Source: DAOUJI01 sp965219565 (lineage in GTDB: Bacteria; Chloroflexota; Dehalococcoidia; Lucifugimonadales; JAGWBF01). Taken from it: a DNA stretch of 64,000 nucleotides. The stretch is from assembly GCA_965219565.1 (NCBI GenBank), contig OZ244780.1, positions 2,480,001-2,544,000 of the forward strand, written 5' to 3'. Position numbers and translations under genes: made by a program. The number at the start of each line of letters is the position of its first letter. Position 1 is the first letter of the stretch. Under the pieces are notes generated by a model. That model searched no databases. It was not told where the DNA came from and worked only from the letters and a program-made list of their open reading frames with translations. Shown one piece after another: positions 26,408-34,911 of this stretch.

Positions 26408-27559
26408 ATGGCCCTTGCTCCTGGAAGAGAAGTGGTAGTGCTGGGTGTCGGGCTCCATCCTTTTGGGAGGTTTTCGGAAAAGGACCTAGCGGGACTAGCC
26501 CGTGACGCCGTGGTGGAAGCCCTGGGTGACGCCGGAGTCCGCTGGGCCGACGTGCAAGTAGCCTACTTCGGCCACGTCTACTACCAGGGCATGTCCATGG
26601 GCGAGGTGACTCTGAAGGACCTGGGCCTGACGGGAATCCCCATAATCAACGTGGAGAACGCGTGCTCCAGCGGCTCCACGGCTTTCTGGCAAGCCTACTG
26701 GGGGATAACCACCGGCCTCTACGACATGGCGCTGGCCTTTGGCGCCGAGAAGGTCCCGAGGGGGCCGGTGACGGTCACCGCCGAGGACAGCCCGGAACGG
26801 CTAATCGGAGCCGACCACATGATGGCCGCCTACGCTCTGAGGGCCCGGCGGTACATGGAGGAGTACGGCGTCCCCATAGAAGCCCTGGGGGAAGTGGCGG
26901 TGAAAGCCCACGAGAACGCGGCCCTCAACCCCTACGCCCACTACAACAAGCTCTTCACCCTGGACCAGGTGCTGGAGTCCAGGGCCATAGCCGACCCATT
27001 GACCCTGTACCAGTGCTGCCCCACCAGTGAGGGCGGCTCGGCGGCAATACTTTGCGCTAAAGAAGCCGTAGCCCGCTACGCCCCCGACAACTCCCGCGCT
27101 ATCTCAGTGGCCGGGGCCGTCCTGACCACTGGCACCTACACAGGCCGGGGAGCGGACAATCCAGCCATGAATCCCTACCGTGGCGAAGAGGGCGCAAGGC
27201 AGGCCTATGAGATGGCGGGCATCGGACCCGAGGACGTGGACATTGTCCAGGTCCACGACGCCGCCACCATCGGAGAGCTGCAGCAGCTTGAAACTCTTGA
27301 ACTGCTGCCCAAGGGCGAGGCCTGGATAGCGTCCAGAGAGGGACGCACTCAACTCAGCGGAGACCTCCCCACCAACACCGACGGCGGTCTATTGGCCATG
27401 GGGCACCCCTTCGGAGCCACGGGCATCCGCCAGATTCACGAGACGGTGCTGCAACTGCGCGGCGAGGCTGGCAAGCGTCAGGTAGCCGACCCCAAGGTGG
27501 GCATAGCTCAGTGCTCAGGCGCCGGCGACATCACCACGGTCCACATACTGAAGAAGTAG
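26408..27559 (+). CDS. Thiolase-family acetyl-CoA acetyltransferase (SCP2-thiolase-like)
   Basis: About 383 residues with thiolase hallmarks: the nucleophile loop NVENACSSGSTAF (Cys86), the GHPFGATGIRQ histidine motif and a second conserved Cys in GIAQCSGAGD. It cleaves or forms 3-ketoacyl-CoA, most likely as a complex with the preceding DUF35 protein. An upstream GTG overlaps the DUF35 stop, but the ATG at 26408 has GGAGGG with five-base spacing and is preferred. The last 63 bases are duplicated at 28066-28128 beyond the cupin gene. Confidence 0.9.
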   Translation: MALAPGREVVVLGVGLHPFGRFSEKDLAGLARDAVVEALGDAGVRWADVQVAYFGHVYYQGMSMGEVTLKDLGLTGIPIINVENACSSGSTAFWQAYWGITTGLYDMALAFGAEKVPRGPVTVTAEDSPERLIGADHMMAAYALRARRYMEEYGVPIEALGEVAVKAHENAALNPYAHYNKLFTLDQVLESRAIADPLTLYQCCPTSEGGSAAILCAKEAVARYAPDNSRAISVAGAVLTTGTYTGRGADNPAMNPYRGEEGARQAYEMAGIGPEDVDIVQVHDAATIGELQQLETLELLPKGEAWIASREGRTQLSGDLPTNTDGGLLAMGHPFGATGIRQIHETVLQLRGEAGKRQVADPKVGIAQCSGAGDITTVHILKK

Positions 27560-27649
27560 GCTAGCCTCAGACCCCTTAAATAGGTGAGCCGAAGTGTACT
27601 GTACAGCGAACTTTGATTCAGTATTTCTCGATAAGGTAGGAGGCCAATC

Positions 27650-28045
27650 ATGAGCACTACCACAGAAGGCAATGTGGTGCAGGTAGTCCATGGCACTCAG
27701 GACCCAAGTACCACAACCCAAACCCGGGGTATGATCAGAAGGCCCGGTATCGACGCCAACACCGTTGGCGCCGGCAAGATCTGGCTAGGCCACGTGACTT
27801 GTTCACCTAATACCTTGGGACCTCCACACCACCACGGCGAGGCAGAGACCGCAGCCTTCGTGTTGAGCGGTCAGGTCCGGGTCTACTTCGGAGAGAATTT
27901 CGAAGAATACGTGGATGCTGGCCCAGGGGACTTTATTTTCGTGCCAGCGCATATGCCCCATATTGAAGGGAACGTAACCGACGAACCTGCCGAGGCTGTG
28001 CTCTCGAGGGGTCCAGACAACATAGTGATTAATCTGGGGGAGTGA
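27650..28045 (+). CDS. Cupin-domain protein
   Basis: A 131-residue single cupin. The first motif reads GPPHHHGEAETAAFVLSGQVRVYFG (metal-binding His, His and Glu) and the second GPGDFIFVPAHMPHIEGN, supplying a further His. Function ranges from dioxygenase to isomerase to sugar or ligand binding, and cannot be specified. A GTAGGAGG ribosome site precedes the ATG. It lies between the thiolase gene and a duplicated fragment of the thiolase 3' end, so the cupin gene may have arrived in, or been trapped by, a rearrangement. Confidence 0.85.
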   Translation: MSTTTEGNVVQVVHGTQDPSTTTQTRGMIRRPGIDANTVGAGKIWLGHVTCSPNTLGPPHHHGEAETAAFVLSGQVRVYFGENFEEYVDAGPGDFIFVPAHMPHIEGNVTDEPAEAVLSRGPDNIVINLGE

Positions 28046-28065
28046 GCGCTCCCGGGGTTGCTGGG

Positions 28066-28128
28066 GTGGGCATAGCCCAGCGCTCAGGCGTCGGCGACAT
28101 CACCACGGTCCACATACTGAAGAAGCAG
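28066..28128 (+). pseudogene. Duplicated 3' end of the thiolase gene
   Basis: These 63 bases match 27497-27559 at 59 positions, and all four differences are C/T changes. They encode VGIAQRSGVGDITTVHILKK, the thiolase C-terminus, but the second catalytic Cys is now Arg and the stop has become CAG, so the frame runs on into unrelated sequence. No other thiolase remnant is visible. The following 200 bases up to the next gene show no recognisable feature. Confidence 0.85.
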
Positions 28129-28332
28129 GGCGGGGGTGCGTTGCTCCCTCTGCTTTCTAGGGTAGGGTCGTCAGTAAAGTACTTTCTACTGAACCTGTGG
28201 GCACCACTATGCGAGATCGAGGCATCCCCGTTACACGGTGGTCGATGTCCGAACCATGCTTTATTTTCTTGGGCTGAGCCCGGTCGTTAGGTGACCACAC
28301 CATTCCCTGTCTGAACTCCATTCCCACCGGGA

Positions 28333-29169
28333 CTAGCCATCGGAAACGTCCAAATACATTCTTCGCTGTCCAGACCTCAACCTGCCAATTGACTTCTCCC
28401 AGAAATCAAGACCCCTAGGGTGCTTCGAAGCGAAAAGAAGGTAGAACATTGGGACTCCGGTTGAGTTCCGTATGGCCATTGGATCACCAAATTGAGTGTA
28501 ATCCAATTTTTTTCTAAGGCTATCTCGAAACGTATCGATTAACACTGTGGTAGAGGGATTAGAGACATCGCCTTGTGATTCCCAGTAGCGGGTCCGCCAA
28601 TTCTTGTCGTTAAGGAATGTGTCAACCGCCGCGATTAGACGATGCGCGTTCCTTTTGATTGCCGTTGTATGAAATGTGACTATAAGGTCAGTCGCCGGTC
28701 TTTGTCCCAAATGGGAGAGGCCGTCGAATGTTAGCTCATAATTCCACGGATCGATTAATGCAAGAGTCAGAGCACCTTTCGGAATCTGCTCAGCGATCTC
28801 CTTCGCTGCTCGATTGCAGTCCAGGTTGAAGTATTCGACATTGGCCTGTGGATCAAGCTGCTGCTGTCGTCTAGTGAGTGCGTTCACAAAGTCTTTGTCT
28901 ATGTCGTTGAAATACAAGTGGGTGAACGGCGTCTGGCATTTGAGGGCTACAATCGGAGACCCGTCAAACTCGGTTCCTGTTCCCCTTTCTTTGCATAGGC
29001 CTGGCCCAGCGAAGAGGTCGACATATGCCCGAGTTTGCCAACGGTTTTTCATACCCCCATTGAACAAGGAGCTAAAGTACCTGACGAAGTGAAGTTTGTC
29101 TTCGCTCCAAGGCCCTTGTATCAAGGTTGGCAGGCCGTCACTTCCGGGTTCAGTTCCTTGGCCGGGCAC
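28333..29169 (-). CDS. tcmP: Three-Cys-motif partner protein TcmP
   Basis: A 278-residue TcmP-family protein. It includes WSEDKLHFVRYFSSLF, YVDLFAGPGLCKERGTGTEFDGSP, FNDIDKDFVNALTRR, and LALIDPWNYELTFD (a methyltransferase-like DP/NPPY-position motif). The AGPG and NDID segments resemble the SAM-binding part of a Rossmann methyltransferase. TcmP proteins are defined by pairing with a three-Cys-motif protein, and the function is unknown. The GTG start, with GGAAG six bases upstream, lies 20 bases inside the partner gene, implying coupled translation. Confidence 0.87.
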   Translation of the reverse strand: MPGQGTEPGSDGLPTLIQGPWSEDKLHFVRYFSSLFNGGMKNRWQTRAYVDLFAGPGLCKERGTGTEFDGSPIVALKCQTPFTHLYFNDIDKDFVNALTRRQQQLDPQANVEYFNLDCNRAAKEIAEQIPKGALTLALIDPWNYELTFDGLSHLGQRPATDLIVTFHTTAIKRNAHRLIAAVDTFLNDKNWRTRYWESQGDVSNPSTTVLIDTFRDSLRKKLDYTQFGDPMAIRNSTGVPMFYLLFASKHPRGLDFWEKSIGRLRSGQRRMYLDVSDG

Positions 29170-29917
29170 CAGCGACTTCCTTTACCGACAAGGTTTGATC
29201 GGGCATGTCATCCCAGTGACGCCCATCGAGTTCCCGGCCCCCAGACTTGCTGGTCCTGCCACCCCATTGCTTGAAGAAGAAGGGTACGCCTACTTCCGCA
29301 CAATCGTCTCTGATGCGTATAGCCCATTCCTCACTCATCGGTCTTGCTCTGTGCCCACTCTCGCCTCCAACGATCACCCATTGGAGGTTGGTTAGGTACG
29401 GAGTCAGATCCACAGCTTTCAACAGAGGCTCAACTGATATGAATCGCACTTTGGCAGGAATCTGCTGAAGTATAGGTATACGTCGGTCTGCCCAATACTG
29501 ACTCTCGACCGAGGTCCCAGCCCAAACGTGATCTGGCCAGTTCAGGCGTTGCGTTTCCCATTCGACGAACTCCAGCATTCGTTCTGGCCGCTTCGTCAGC
29601 ACCTGATATACATGGGCGTCATAAGTCTCCATCTTGTGGAACACCTCGCGTATGTATTCGAACGGAACCTCTTCGTGGAAGAGGTCACTCATGCTGTTGA
29701 CGAATACACGCCGCGGTGTACGCCAATTGCCGGGGACCTCCAGTCTCTCTGGGTGGAGGCGCACGGTGGTTTTCCCTGGAAGAAAGGGACCGCCACGTTT
29801 GAATCTAAGGGTGATGGCCTCCGCGTAGCAGTGGGCACATCCAGGGCTGACCTTAGTACAGCCTGTCACAGGATTCCAGGTGGCGTCAGTCCATTCGATG
29901 GCACTGTTGTCCGACAA
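29150..29917 (-). CDS. Three-Cys-motif (DUF5131, phage Gp37/Gp68-like) protein
   Basis: A 255-residue DUF5131 protein. The N-terminal motif is C20-x6-C27-x2-C30 (TGCTKVSPGCAHCYAE), preceded by IEWTDATWNPV. FVNSMSDLFHE, VLTKRPERM, WAGTSVESQ, SVEPLL, VIVGGESG and FFKQWGG follow in the family order, suggesting a radical-SAM-related TIM barrel with an Fe-S cluster. The family is frequent in phages and mobile islands, and the reaction is not known. The start is a TTG at 29917 with an upstream GGAAAG. It forms an overlapping pair with tcmP. Confidence 0.88.
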   Translation of the reverse strand: MSDNSAIEWTDATWNPVTGCTKVSPGCAHCYAEAITLRFKRGGPFLPGKTTVRLHPERLEVPGNWRTPRRVFVNSMSDLFHEEVPFEYIREVFHKMETYDAHVYQVLTKRPERMLEFVEWETQRLNWPDHVWAGTSVESQYWADRRIPILQQIPAKVRFISVEPLLKAVDLTPYLTNLQWVIVGGESGHRARPMSEEWAIRIRDDCAEVGVPFFFKQWGGRTSKSGGRELDGRHWDDMPDQTLSVKEVAGARPRN

Positions 29918-30325
29918 AGGTTAGCTTTCCACTCCTCTAGTGTCACCATTAGAACAAAATAGAACACAATCGTTCGAGCAAAGTCAAGGCGTAGTCAGAG
30001 CCTGAACGGTGTACTATAGGACGAGCGGGTTCATCTGGCCTTCGGAGAAGCGGCTTATCTTCTGTAGTGAAAAAGGGATTTAACCATTCTCGTCGCGAGT
30101 GCTGAAAATGAAGAGCCCGATATTTGACGGCTTCGTCAGCCGCAGTCATTGCTGTTGTGAGCGTGAAGGACCGCGAGCCCTCACGCCCTCTAGAACGCTT
30201 GCTTCCCCACTACGACCGAACTATCACTGGGGATTACAGGCAAGCAAGTACGACTGTTATCTCGCCACATCATTAGTGAGGGCTATGGGCCACGTTGCTT
30301 GCCGAAAACTGCGTCGTTGAGGCGC
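29918..30325. other. Gene-free stretch, no recognised feature
   Basis: About 400 bases between the three-Cys-motif gene and the sulfurtransferase. No tRNA cloverleaf, transposase fragment or convincing frame was found. It is slightly richer in A/T than its surroundings and contains the promoter region of the leftward 29917 gene. The short frames present have no family features. Confidence 0.5.
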
Positions 30326-31168
30326 CTATCTCTCGATGGGGGCCCTGACGATGCTTCCGTATTCGGTCCAGGAACCGTCGTAGTTGCGGACGTTGTCGTA
30401 GCCCAGAAGCCGGCTCAGCACGAACCAGGTGTGGGAGGAACGTTCGCCAATCCGGCAGTAGGCGATGGTCTCCTTGCCTCCGTCCACACCCTTGCCGCCG
30501 TATATGGCCGCCAACTCGTCGGCTGACTTGAACGTCCCGTCTTCCGCCACGGCGGTAGCCCATGGCACATTGGCCGCCCCGGGGATGTGGCCGCCCCTTT
30601 GTGAACCCTCTTGGGGAAGGTGTTCAGGAGCCAGAAGCTCTCCGCTGAACTCCGCCGGAGAACGCACGTCGACCAGGGCGATGTTCCCTGACTGGACGGC
30701 GCTCAAGACCTGCTCCCTGTAGGCGCGGATAGACTCGTCGGGGGGGCCGGCCGAGTAGCTCTTGGCTGCGTGGCTGGACGCGTCGGTGGTCAGCGGCCTG
30801 TCCTCGGCCACCCACTTGGCCCGCCCGCCGTTCATGAGCCGCACGTCGTCGTGGCCGTAGTACTTCATCTGCCAGAAGGCCCACGAGGCAAACCAGTTGT
30901 TGTTGTCGCCGTAGAGAATCACTGTGGTGTCATTGTCGATGCTCGACTGGCCCAGAAGCTCTTCCATCTCGCTCTGGCTGACGATGTCGCGGCTCACGTT
31001 GTCCTGAAGCTGGCTCTTCCAGTTCCAGGCGACGGCGCCGGCTATGTGGCCTTGCTCGTAGGCCATGGTGTCCACGTCCACCTCTACCAATCGGACGTTG
31101 TCGTCGCTTCCGTGGTCAGCCACCCACTGGGTGTCAACCAGGGACTCAGGATGCGCGTAGTCGGCCAT
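30326..31168 (-). CDS. Sulfurtransferase, tandem rhodanese domains
   Basis: About 280 residues in two rhodanese domains. The first, inactive domain contains VEVDVDTMAYEQGHIAGAVAWNW. The second has VDVRSPAEFSGE, GGHIPGAANVPW and the active-site loop YCRIGERSSHTWF, with the persulfide Cys near residue 238. Such enzymes move sulfane sulfur from thiosulfate or 3-mercaptopyruvate to acceptors. The six-residue loop CRIGER matches thiosulfate-type rhodaneses. The ATG at 31168 has GGAGGT six bases upstream, which decides against the GTG two codons earlier. Confidence 0.93.
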   Translation of the reverse strand: MADYAHPESLVDTQWVADHGSDDNVRLVEVDVDTMAYEQGHIAGAVAWNWKSQLQDNVSRDIVSQSEMEELLGQSSIDNDTTVILYGDNNNWFASWAFWQMKYYGHDDVRLMNGGRAKWVAEDRPLTTDASSHAAKSYSAGPPDESIRAYREQVLSAVQSGNIALVDVRSPAEFSGELLAPEHLPQEGSQRGGHIPGAANVPWATAVAEDGTFKSADELAAIYGGKGVDGGKETIAYCRIGERSSHTWFVLSRLLGYDNVRNYDGSWTEYGSIVRAPIER

Positions 31169-31372
31169 AGCCACACCTCCGGATTGTGTTGCAGGGTTGT
31201 TGAAACTTGCGCTAGAGCAATCGAGTCGATATTAAGACGCCACGTTATAACTGTCAAATTGGCGAATTGACTCGACGCCTGCCCCAGATTACAATGCGAA
31301 TCGCCGAGCGGCGAGGTTTCCCGCGCAGTTGCGCTGCCGAATTCATCCCCACACTCGTTACGAGGAGCAACC

Positions 31373-32161
31373 ATGTCCTACCAGACCATCGTAGTTGAAA
31401 ACTCCGAAGGGGTGGCCACCATCACGCTCAACAGGCCCGAGGTGCTGAACGCCATGAACCACGTTCTGGTGGGAGAGCTTGACCAGGCCATGTCTGAAGC
31501 GGAGGAGGACGACTCCATCGCGGCCATTATTCTCACCGGCGCAGGAGACAGGGCTTTCTCAGCGGGCGCCGACATTCACGAGCAACGGGAAGACGCCACG
31601 AAACGAGAGAGCGGCGAACTGACCGAGGACGAAGACCGTCATAACAGGGCGGTACGGTCCCAGGCCAGCTGGCACGTAGGTTCCTCTTCAAAGCCGGTCA
31701 TCGGCGCTCTCAACGGACTGTCCTACGGCGGCGGCAGCGTACTGGCATCCTCCCTGGACATCCGGGTTGGATGCGAGCGTTCCAGGTTTCGGTTCCTGGC
31801 AGCCGCGTACGGCCGTCTCAACTGCACCTGGACCCTTCCGCAGCAGGTGGGCTGGCCCATCGCCAAGGAGCTTCTCTTCACAGGCCGGGTTGTGGAACCC
31901 GACGAGGCCCACCGCATCGGACTGCTCAACCACCTTGTCTCCCACGACCGGGTGATGGAGAAGGCCCGGGAGATTGCGGTAACCATCGCAGGGAACAACC
32001 AGAACTCGGTGCGGGGCCTGAAGAAGCTGCTGATGGAAGACGTGGGGTCCGGGTTCCAGGAGATGTGGGAGCGGGAGCGAAACTTCCTGAGGGACGACTT
32101 TGTGGCTCCCCACGTAGAGGACTCCTTCAAGGAGTTCATAGAGCGCAAGGGCCGGTCTTAG
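31373..32161 (+). CDS. Enoyl-CoA hydratase/isomerase family protein
   Basis: A 262-residue crotonase fold. ATITLNRPEVLNAMNH, AFSAGADIHEQRE (oxyanion-hole Gly and CoA-binding loop) and IGALNGLSYGGGSVLASSLDIRV are in the expected order. The two acidic residues of classical hydratases are not obviously conserved, because LAAAYGRLNCTWTLPQQVG replaces the usual FGQPE segment. The reaction could therefore be hydration, isomerisation or another crotonase chemistry. It is divergent from the sulfurtransferase gene. Confidence 0.88.
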   Translation: MSYQTIVVENSEGVATITLNRPEVLNAMNHVLVGELDQAMSEAEEDDSIAAIILTGAGDRAFSAGADIHEQREDATKRESGELTEDEDRHNRAVRSQASWHVGSSSKPVIGALNGLSYGGGSVLASSLDIRVGCERSRFRFLAAAYGRLNCTWTLPQQVGWPIAKELLFTGRVVEPDEAHRIGLLNHLVSHDRVMEKAREIAVTIAGNNQNSVRGLKKLLMEDVGSGFQEMWERERNFLRDDFVAPHVEDSFKEFIERKGRS

Positions 32162-32259
32162 AGCAGCAGGGACGCCCAACAAACAGGGATTTTTGGCCCC
32201 CGGCTCACCGCCATCTCAATCTTCCCCCTCAAGAGGGAAGAGACTTTGCGAAGGCTTCG

Positions 32260-32616
32260 TTACAGCTGATTCCTCAGCTTCGCCAAAAACTGGTCCACCT
32301 GGTGCAGATGGAGAGTAATCGCAGGTCGGCTCAGCCAACCCTCATAGAAGTTGATGTGCAAGTTTGCAGCGCTGCCGAATTGGAGCCTGAGGTCATCATC
32401 TTCGGCTTCTTGCGCAAGCTTAGAAACAGCGTCATGCAGGTCATGGTGGCTCTTGTGGTCCCACCGGCGTTTTTCAGCAACGGCCTTGACCATTTGCGAG
32501 GCCGCACCCCAACCCTTTTCCGAGGCTTGCCGCAAATCGTCCTTCTCTAGCTCTTCCTGGGCCTGCCGCCAGTATTCCGCCGATTGCTCAGCATAAGTTT
32601 TTCTCGCCGTTGTCAT
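32260..32616 (-). CDS. PaREP1/HEPN-like small helical protein
   Basis: A 118-residue, mostly helical protein. YAEQSAEYWRQAQEELEKDDLRQASEKGWGAASQMVKAVAEKRRW followed by HHDLHDAVSKLAQE resembles PaREP1/HEPN-superfamily proteins, some of which are toxins and some nucleotide-binding partners. No obvious R-x4-6-H ribonuclease motif is present, so catalysis is doubtful. No partner nucleotidyltransferase is encoded next to it. It stands alone between the enoyl-CoA hydratase and racemase genes. Confidence 0.6.
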   Translation of the reverse strand: MTTARKTYAEQSAEYWRQAQEELEKDDLRQASEKGWGAASQMVKAVAEKRRWDHKSHHDLHDAVSKLAQEAEDDDLRLQFGSAANLHINFYEGWLSRPAITLHLHQVDQFLAKLRNQL

Positions 32617-32712
32617 GTATTGAGCCTTCCCCTACTTATAGGATTCATGCTACACCCTCGCGTTGGACTGTTAAGGAAGACAGGAAATGAAGGGCCCGCG
32701 AGCGCCCGGCGT

Positions 32713-33915
32713 CTACTGGATGATTTCCTTGTCCAGCATCTCCTGTATCTGGGTGTCGCTGTAGCCCATCCCTGACAGGACCTCTTTGGTATGCTGGCCT
32801 ACGGTGGGACCGAGGTTCCTGAATCCCGGCGGGGTGTCCGACATGTGGAGCGACGACGCCGGCTGGATAATCTTCTCCCCTTCGGGCCCTTCCAACTCCA
32901 GGACCATGCCCCGTTCGACCAGGTGAGGGTCTTGCATGGCCTCGTCGATGGAGTAGACCTTTCCGACGCATATGTCTTTGTCCTTTAGCTCCTCGAACCA
33001 TTCGTCCATAGTCTTGGTCTTGAAAGTGTCCGTGAGAAGCTGAAAAACCTCCTGGCGTTTCTCACCCTCGGTATGCTGGTGGGAGACAAGGTCGGGCCGT
33101 TCCAGGTAGTTGCAGAGGTTCTCCCAAAACCAGGGTTCAAGCGCCGCGACGGAAATGTACTGCCTGTCCTTGGTTTCGTAAACGTTGTAATGAGGGTAGC
33201 CGCCATTGAGCCTGTTGCGCCCTCGTACGGGAATCTCCCCATAGGTCTGGTGACGGGCGATCAGAGCGGCCATCAGGTAGAAGGCGCCCTCGGCCATTCC
33301 TATGTCGATGTATTGGCCACGCCCCGTCTTCTCGCGGGCAATGATGGCGGCCAGAATAGCGACGGCGCTGCAGAGGCTGCCTCCGGCATAGTCCGCTATG
33401 TAGTTCATAGGGATGGCTGGTTTGTCGTTGGGATCGTATCCCACGAAGTCCAGGGCTCCCGCCAGGGAGATATAGTTGATGTCGTGGCCCGCCATTAGCT
33501 TATAGGGGCCGTCCTGGCCATACCCTGACAGGGACAAATAGACGATTCGCGGATTAATTTCATTGATGGTCTCGTATCCGACGCCCAACCGGTCAACCAC
33601 GCCGGGACGAAAACCCTCGATGACGACGTCAGCGTCCTTGGCCAAGCTGTAGAAGATATCCTGAGCCTCTCTATGCTTCAGGTTCAAGGCGATGCTCCGT
33701 TTGTTCCGGTGCATGGCGCTGTACTGCAAATCTTTCGACACTTGGCCCCAGCTTGCGGCTCCCGTTGAACTGCGCTCGAACGCGGTCCGCGCGCTATCCA
33801 TGGGGCGTTCGACCTTGAGTACGTCGGCGCCCAGGTCACCCAGCATCATCGTGCAGAACTCACCCGGAGTGTTGCGGGTCAGGTCCAGAATCTTGATTCC
33901 ATCTAGGGCGAACAT
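32713..33915 (-). CDS. Alpha-methylacyl-CoA racemase-like CaiB/BaiF protein
   Basis: A 400-residue CaiB/BaiF-superfamily protein. It opens with ILDLTRNTPGEFCTMMLGDLGADVLKVERP and contains SLSGYGQDGPYKLMAGHDINYISLAG and IADYAGGSL. His144 of GHDINY and Asp175 of ADYAGG correspond to the catalytic pair of alpha-methylacyl-CoA racemase, which favours racemase over formyl-CoA-transferase activity. Such enzymes epimerise 2-methyl-branched acyl-CoAs before beta-oxidation. The two other superfamily members at 43841 and 45079 lack GHDINY. Upstream, on the same strand, is an alpha/beta hydrolase gene. Confidence 0.88.
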   Translation of the reverse strand: MFALDGIKILDLTRNTPGEFCTMMLGDLGADVLKVERPMDSARTAFERSSTGAASWGQVSKDLQYSAMHRNKRSIALNLKHREAQDIFYSLAKDADVVIEGFRPGVVDRLGVGYETINEINPRIVYLSLSGYGQDGPYKLMAGHDINYISLAGALDFVGYDPNDKPAIPMNYIADYAGGSLCSAVAILAAIIAREKTGRGQYIDIGMAEGAFYLMAALIARHQTYGEIPVRGRNRLNGGYPHYNVYETKDRQYISVAALEPWFWENLCNYLERPDLVSHQHTEGEKRQEVFQLLTDTFKTKTMDEWFEELKDKDICVGKVYSIDEAMQDPHLVERGMVLELEGPEGEKIIQPASSLHMSDTPPGFRNLGPTVGQHTKEVLSGMGYSDTQIQEMLDKEIIQ

Positions 33916-33930
33916 CCTTCGTCTCCTGAA

Positions 33931-34734
33931 CTAGCTGAGGCTTCCCATGAACTTGCGCCACACATCGACGCACTTGTCGGGATCGGTGTGCTGCACGAAG
34001 CCCGACGTTCCCTTTATGACCTCCAGCCTGGCGCCTGGAACCAGGCTGACTATGCCGTCTGCTCTTCCAGGCTCCCGGTTGTACTCCCCCTCGGAGATGA
34101 GGACCAGGGTCGGCGTGGTGATTTCGGGCAATATGGCAGTCAAGTCTACGGTGGACAGGTACGTCAGGGTTTCCACAACCACATGCTGCGCAGTGGGTAT
34201 CATCTGCTGGGCGTACCATTCCCTGTATCCGTTGTCGTTGTCCCCCGGCGGCGCCCTGCGGTCCATTTCCTGCCGCACCCAGGGTTCGACTCCCTGTGCC
34301 GCCACCAGGTCCCGGTTCTCCACGTAGGACGACGCCCCCACGAACTTAAAGGGTGAGCTGCACACGGTCAGGCTCTTGAGACGGTCGGGATACATATGGG
34401 CGAACCTCATGGAGATGGTGCCGCCCACCGTCTCCCCCACAAGATGGACTTTGTCCAGCCCCATTGCGTCCAAGAAGTTCCTTATGTCATCCGCGAACCC
34501 TTCCAGGGACCAGTCGTAGCCAGGAGCGGGCACGGACGAGTTCCCGTAGCCCCTGGCATCTATGCGCAGCGTTCTGTACTGGCGGGCCAACTCCGGGACC
34601 CATCCGTACCATAGCTTGTGGTTCTTGGCCTGGCCGTGGTGCATCACCACAGCGTCGGGAGTGCGCCAGGGGTCTGTGTAGTCGTTGTCCTCGTAGAACA
34701 TTTCAAGGGAGCCCGGCAAGCTCACGGTGGGCAT
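33931..34734 (-). CDS. Alpha/beta hydrolase with Thr at the nucleophile position
   Basis: A 267-residue alpha/beta hydrolase. HHGQAKNHKLWYGWVPELA supplies the oxyanion-loop region, RIDARGYGNSS follows, and HLVGETVGGTISMRFAHMYPDRL is the nucleophile elbow. The central residue of the elbow is Thr102 (GETVG) instead of Ser. The acid and His fit VLISEGEYNREPGRAD and FVQHTDPDKC. Activity may be altered or lost, or Thr may serve as nucleophile. The start at 34734 is where the fold begins; the longer frame upstream runs into the divergent methylase region. It probably forms an operon with the racemase gene, 15 bases away. Confidence 0.87.
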   Translation of the reverse strand: MPTVSLPGSLEMFYEDNDYTDPWRTPDAVVMHHGQAKNHKLWYGWVPELARQYRTLRIDARGYGNSSVPAPGYDWSLEGFADDIRNFLDAMGLDKVHLVGETVGGTISMRFAHMYPDRLKSLTVCSSPFKFVGASSYVENRDLVAAQGVEPWVRQEMDRRAPPGDNDNGYREWYAQQMIPTAQHVVVETLTYLSTVDLTAILPEITTPTLVLISEGEYNREPGRADGIVSLVPGARLEVIKGTSGFVQHTDPDKCVDVWRKFMGSLS

Positions 34735-34911
34735 ACTCCACCCCCAATACGGTCGAAAATCCAGGGCGATTATAGCATGACCCGTCCCACGGCTTCCCGA
34801 CGCCGACGGGCGGGCGGAGGCCGGACCCGACAGCGCCTCACAAGCAAACGCCACGCGTTTACGACATCGGGTCCTACGCAAACCGATCTCCGGTGGGGTA
34901 AAATAGCCGCC

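Noticed and set aside
29918..30325. A tRNA or small RNA gene in the 400-base gap
   Set aside because: No cloverleaf, CCA end or stable long hairpin could be traced by eye.
32221..32240. Another copy of the composite repeat
   Set aside because: Only a weak CTTCCC/GGGAAG palindrome is present, without the TGGGGTGAGGG module, so it is not counted as a copy.
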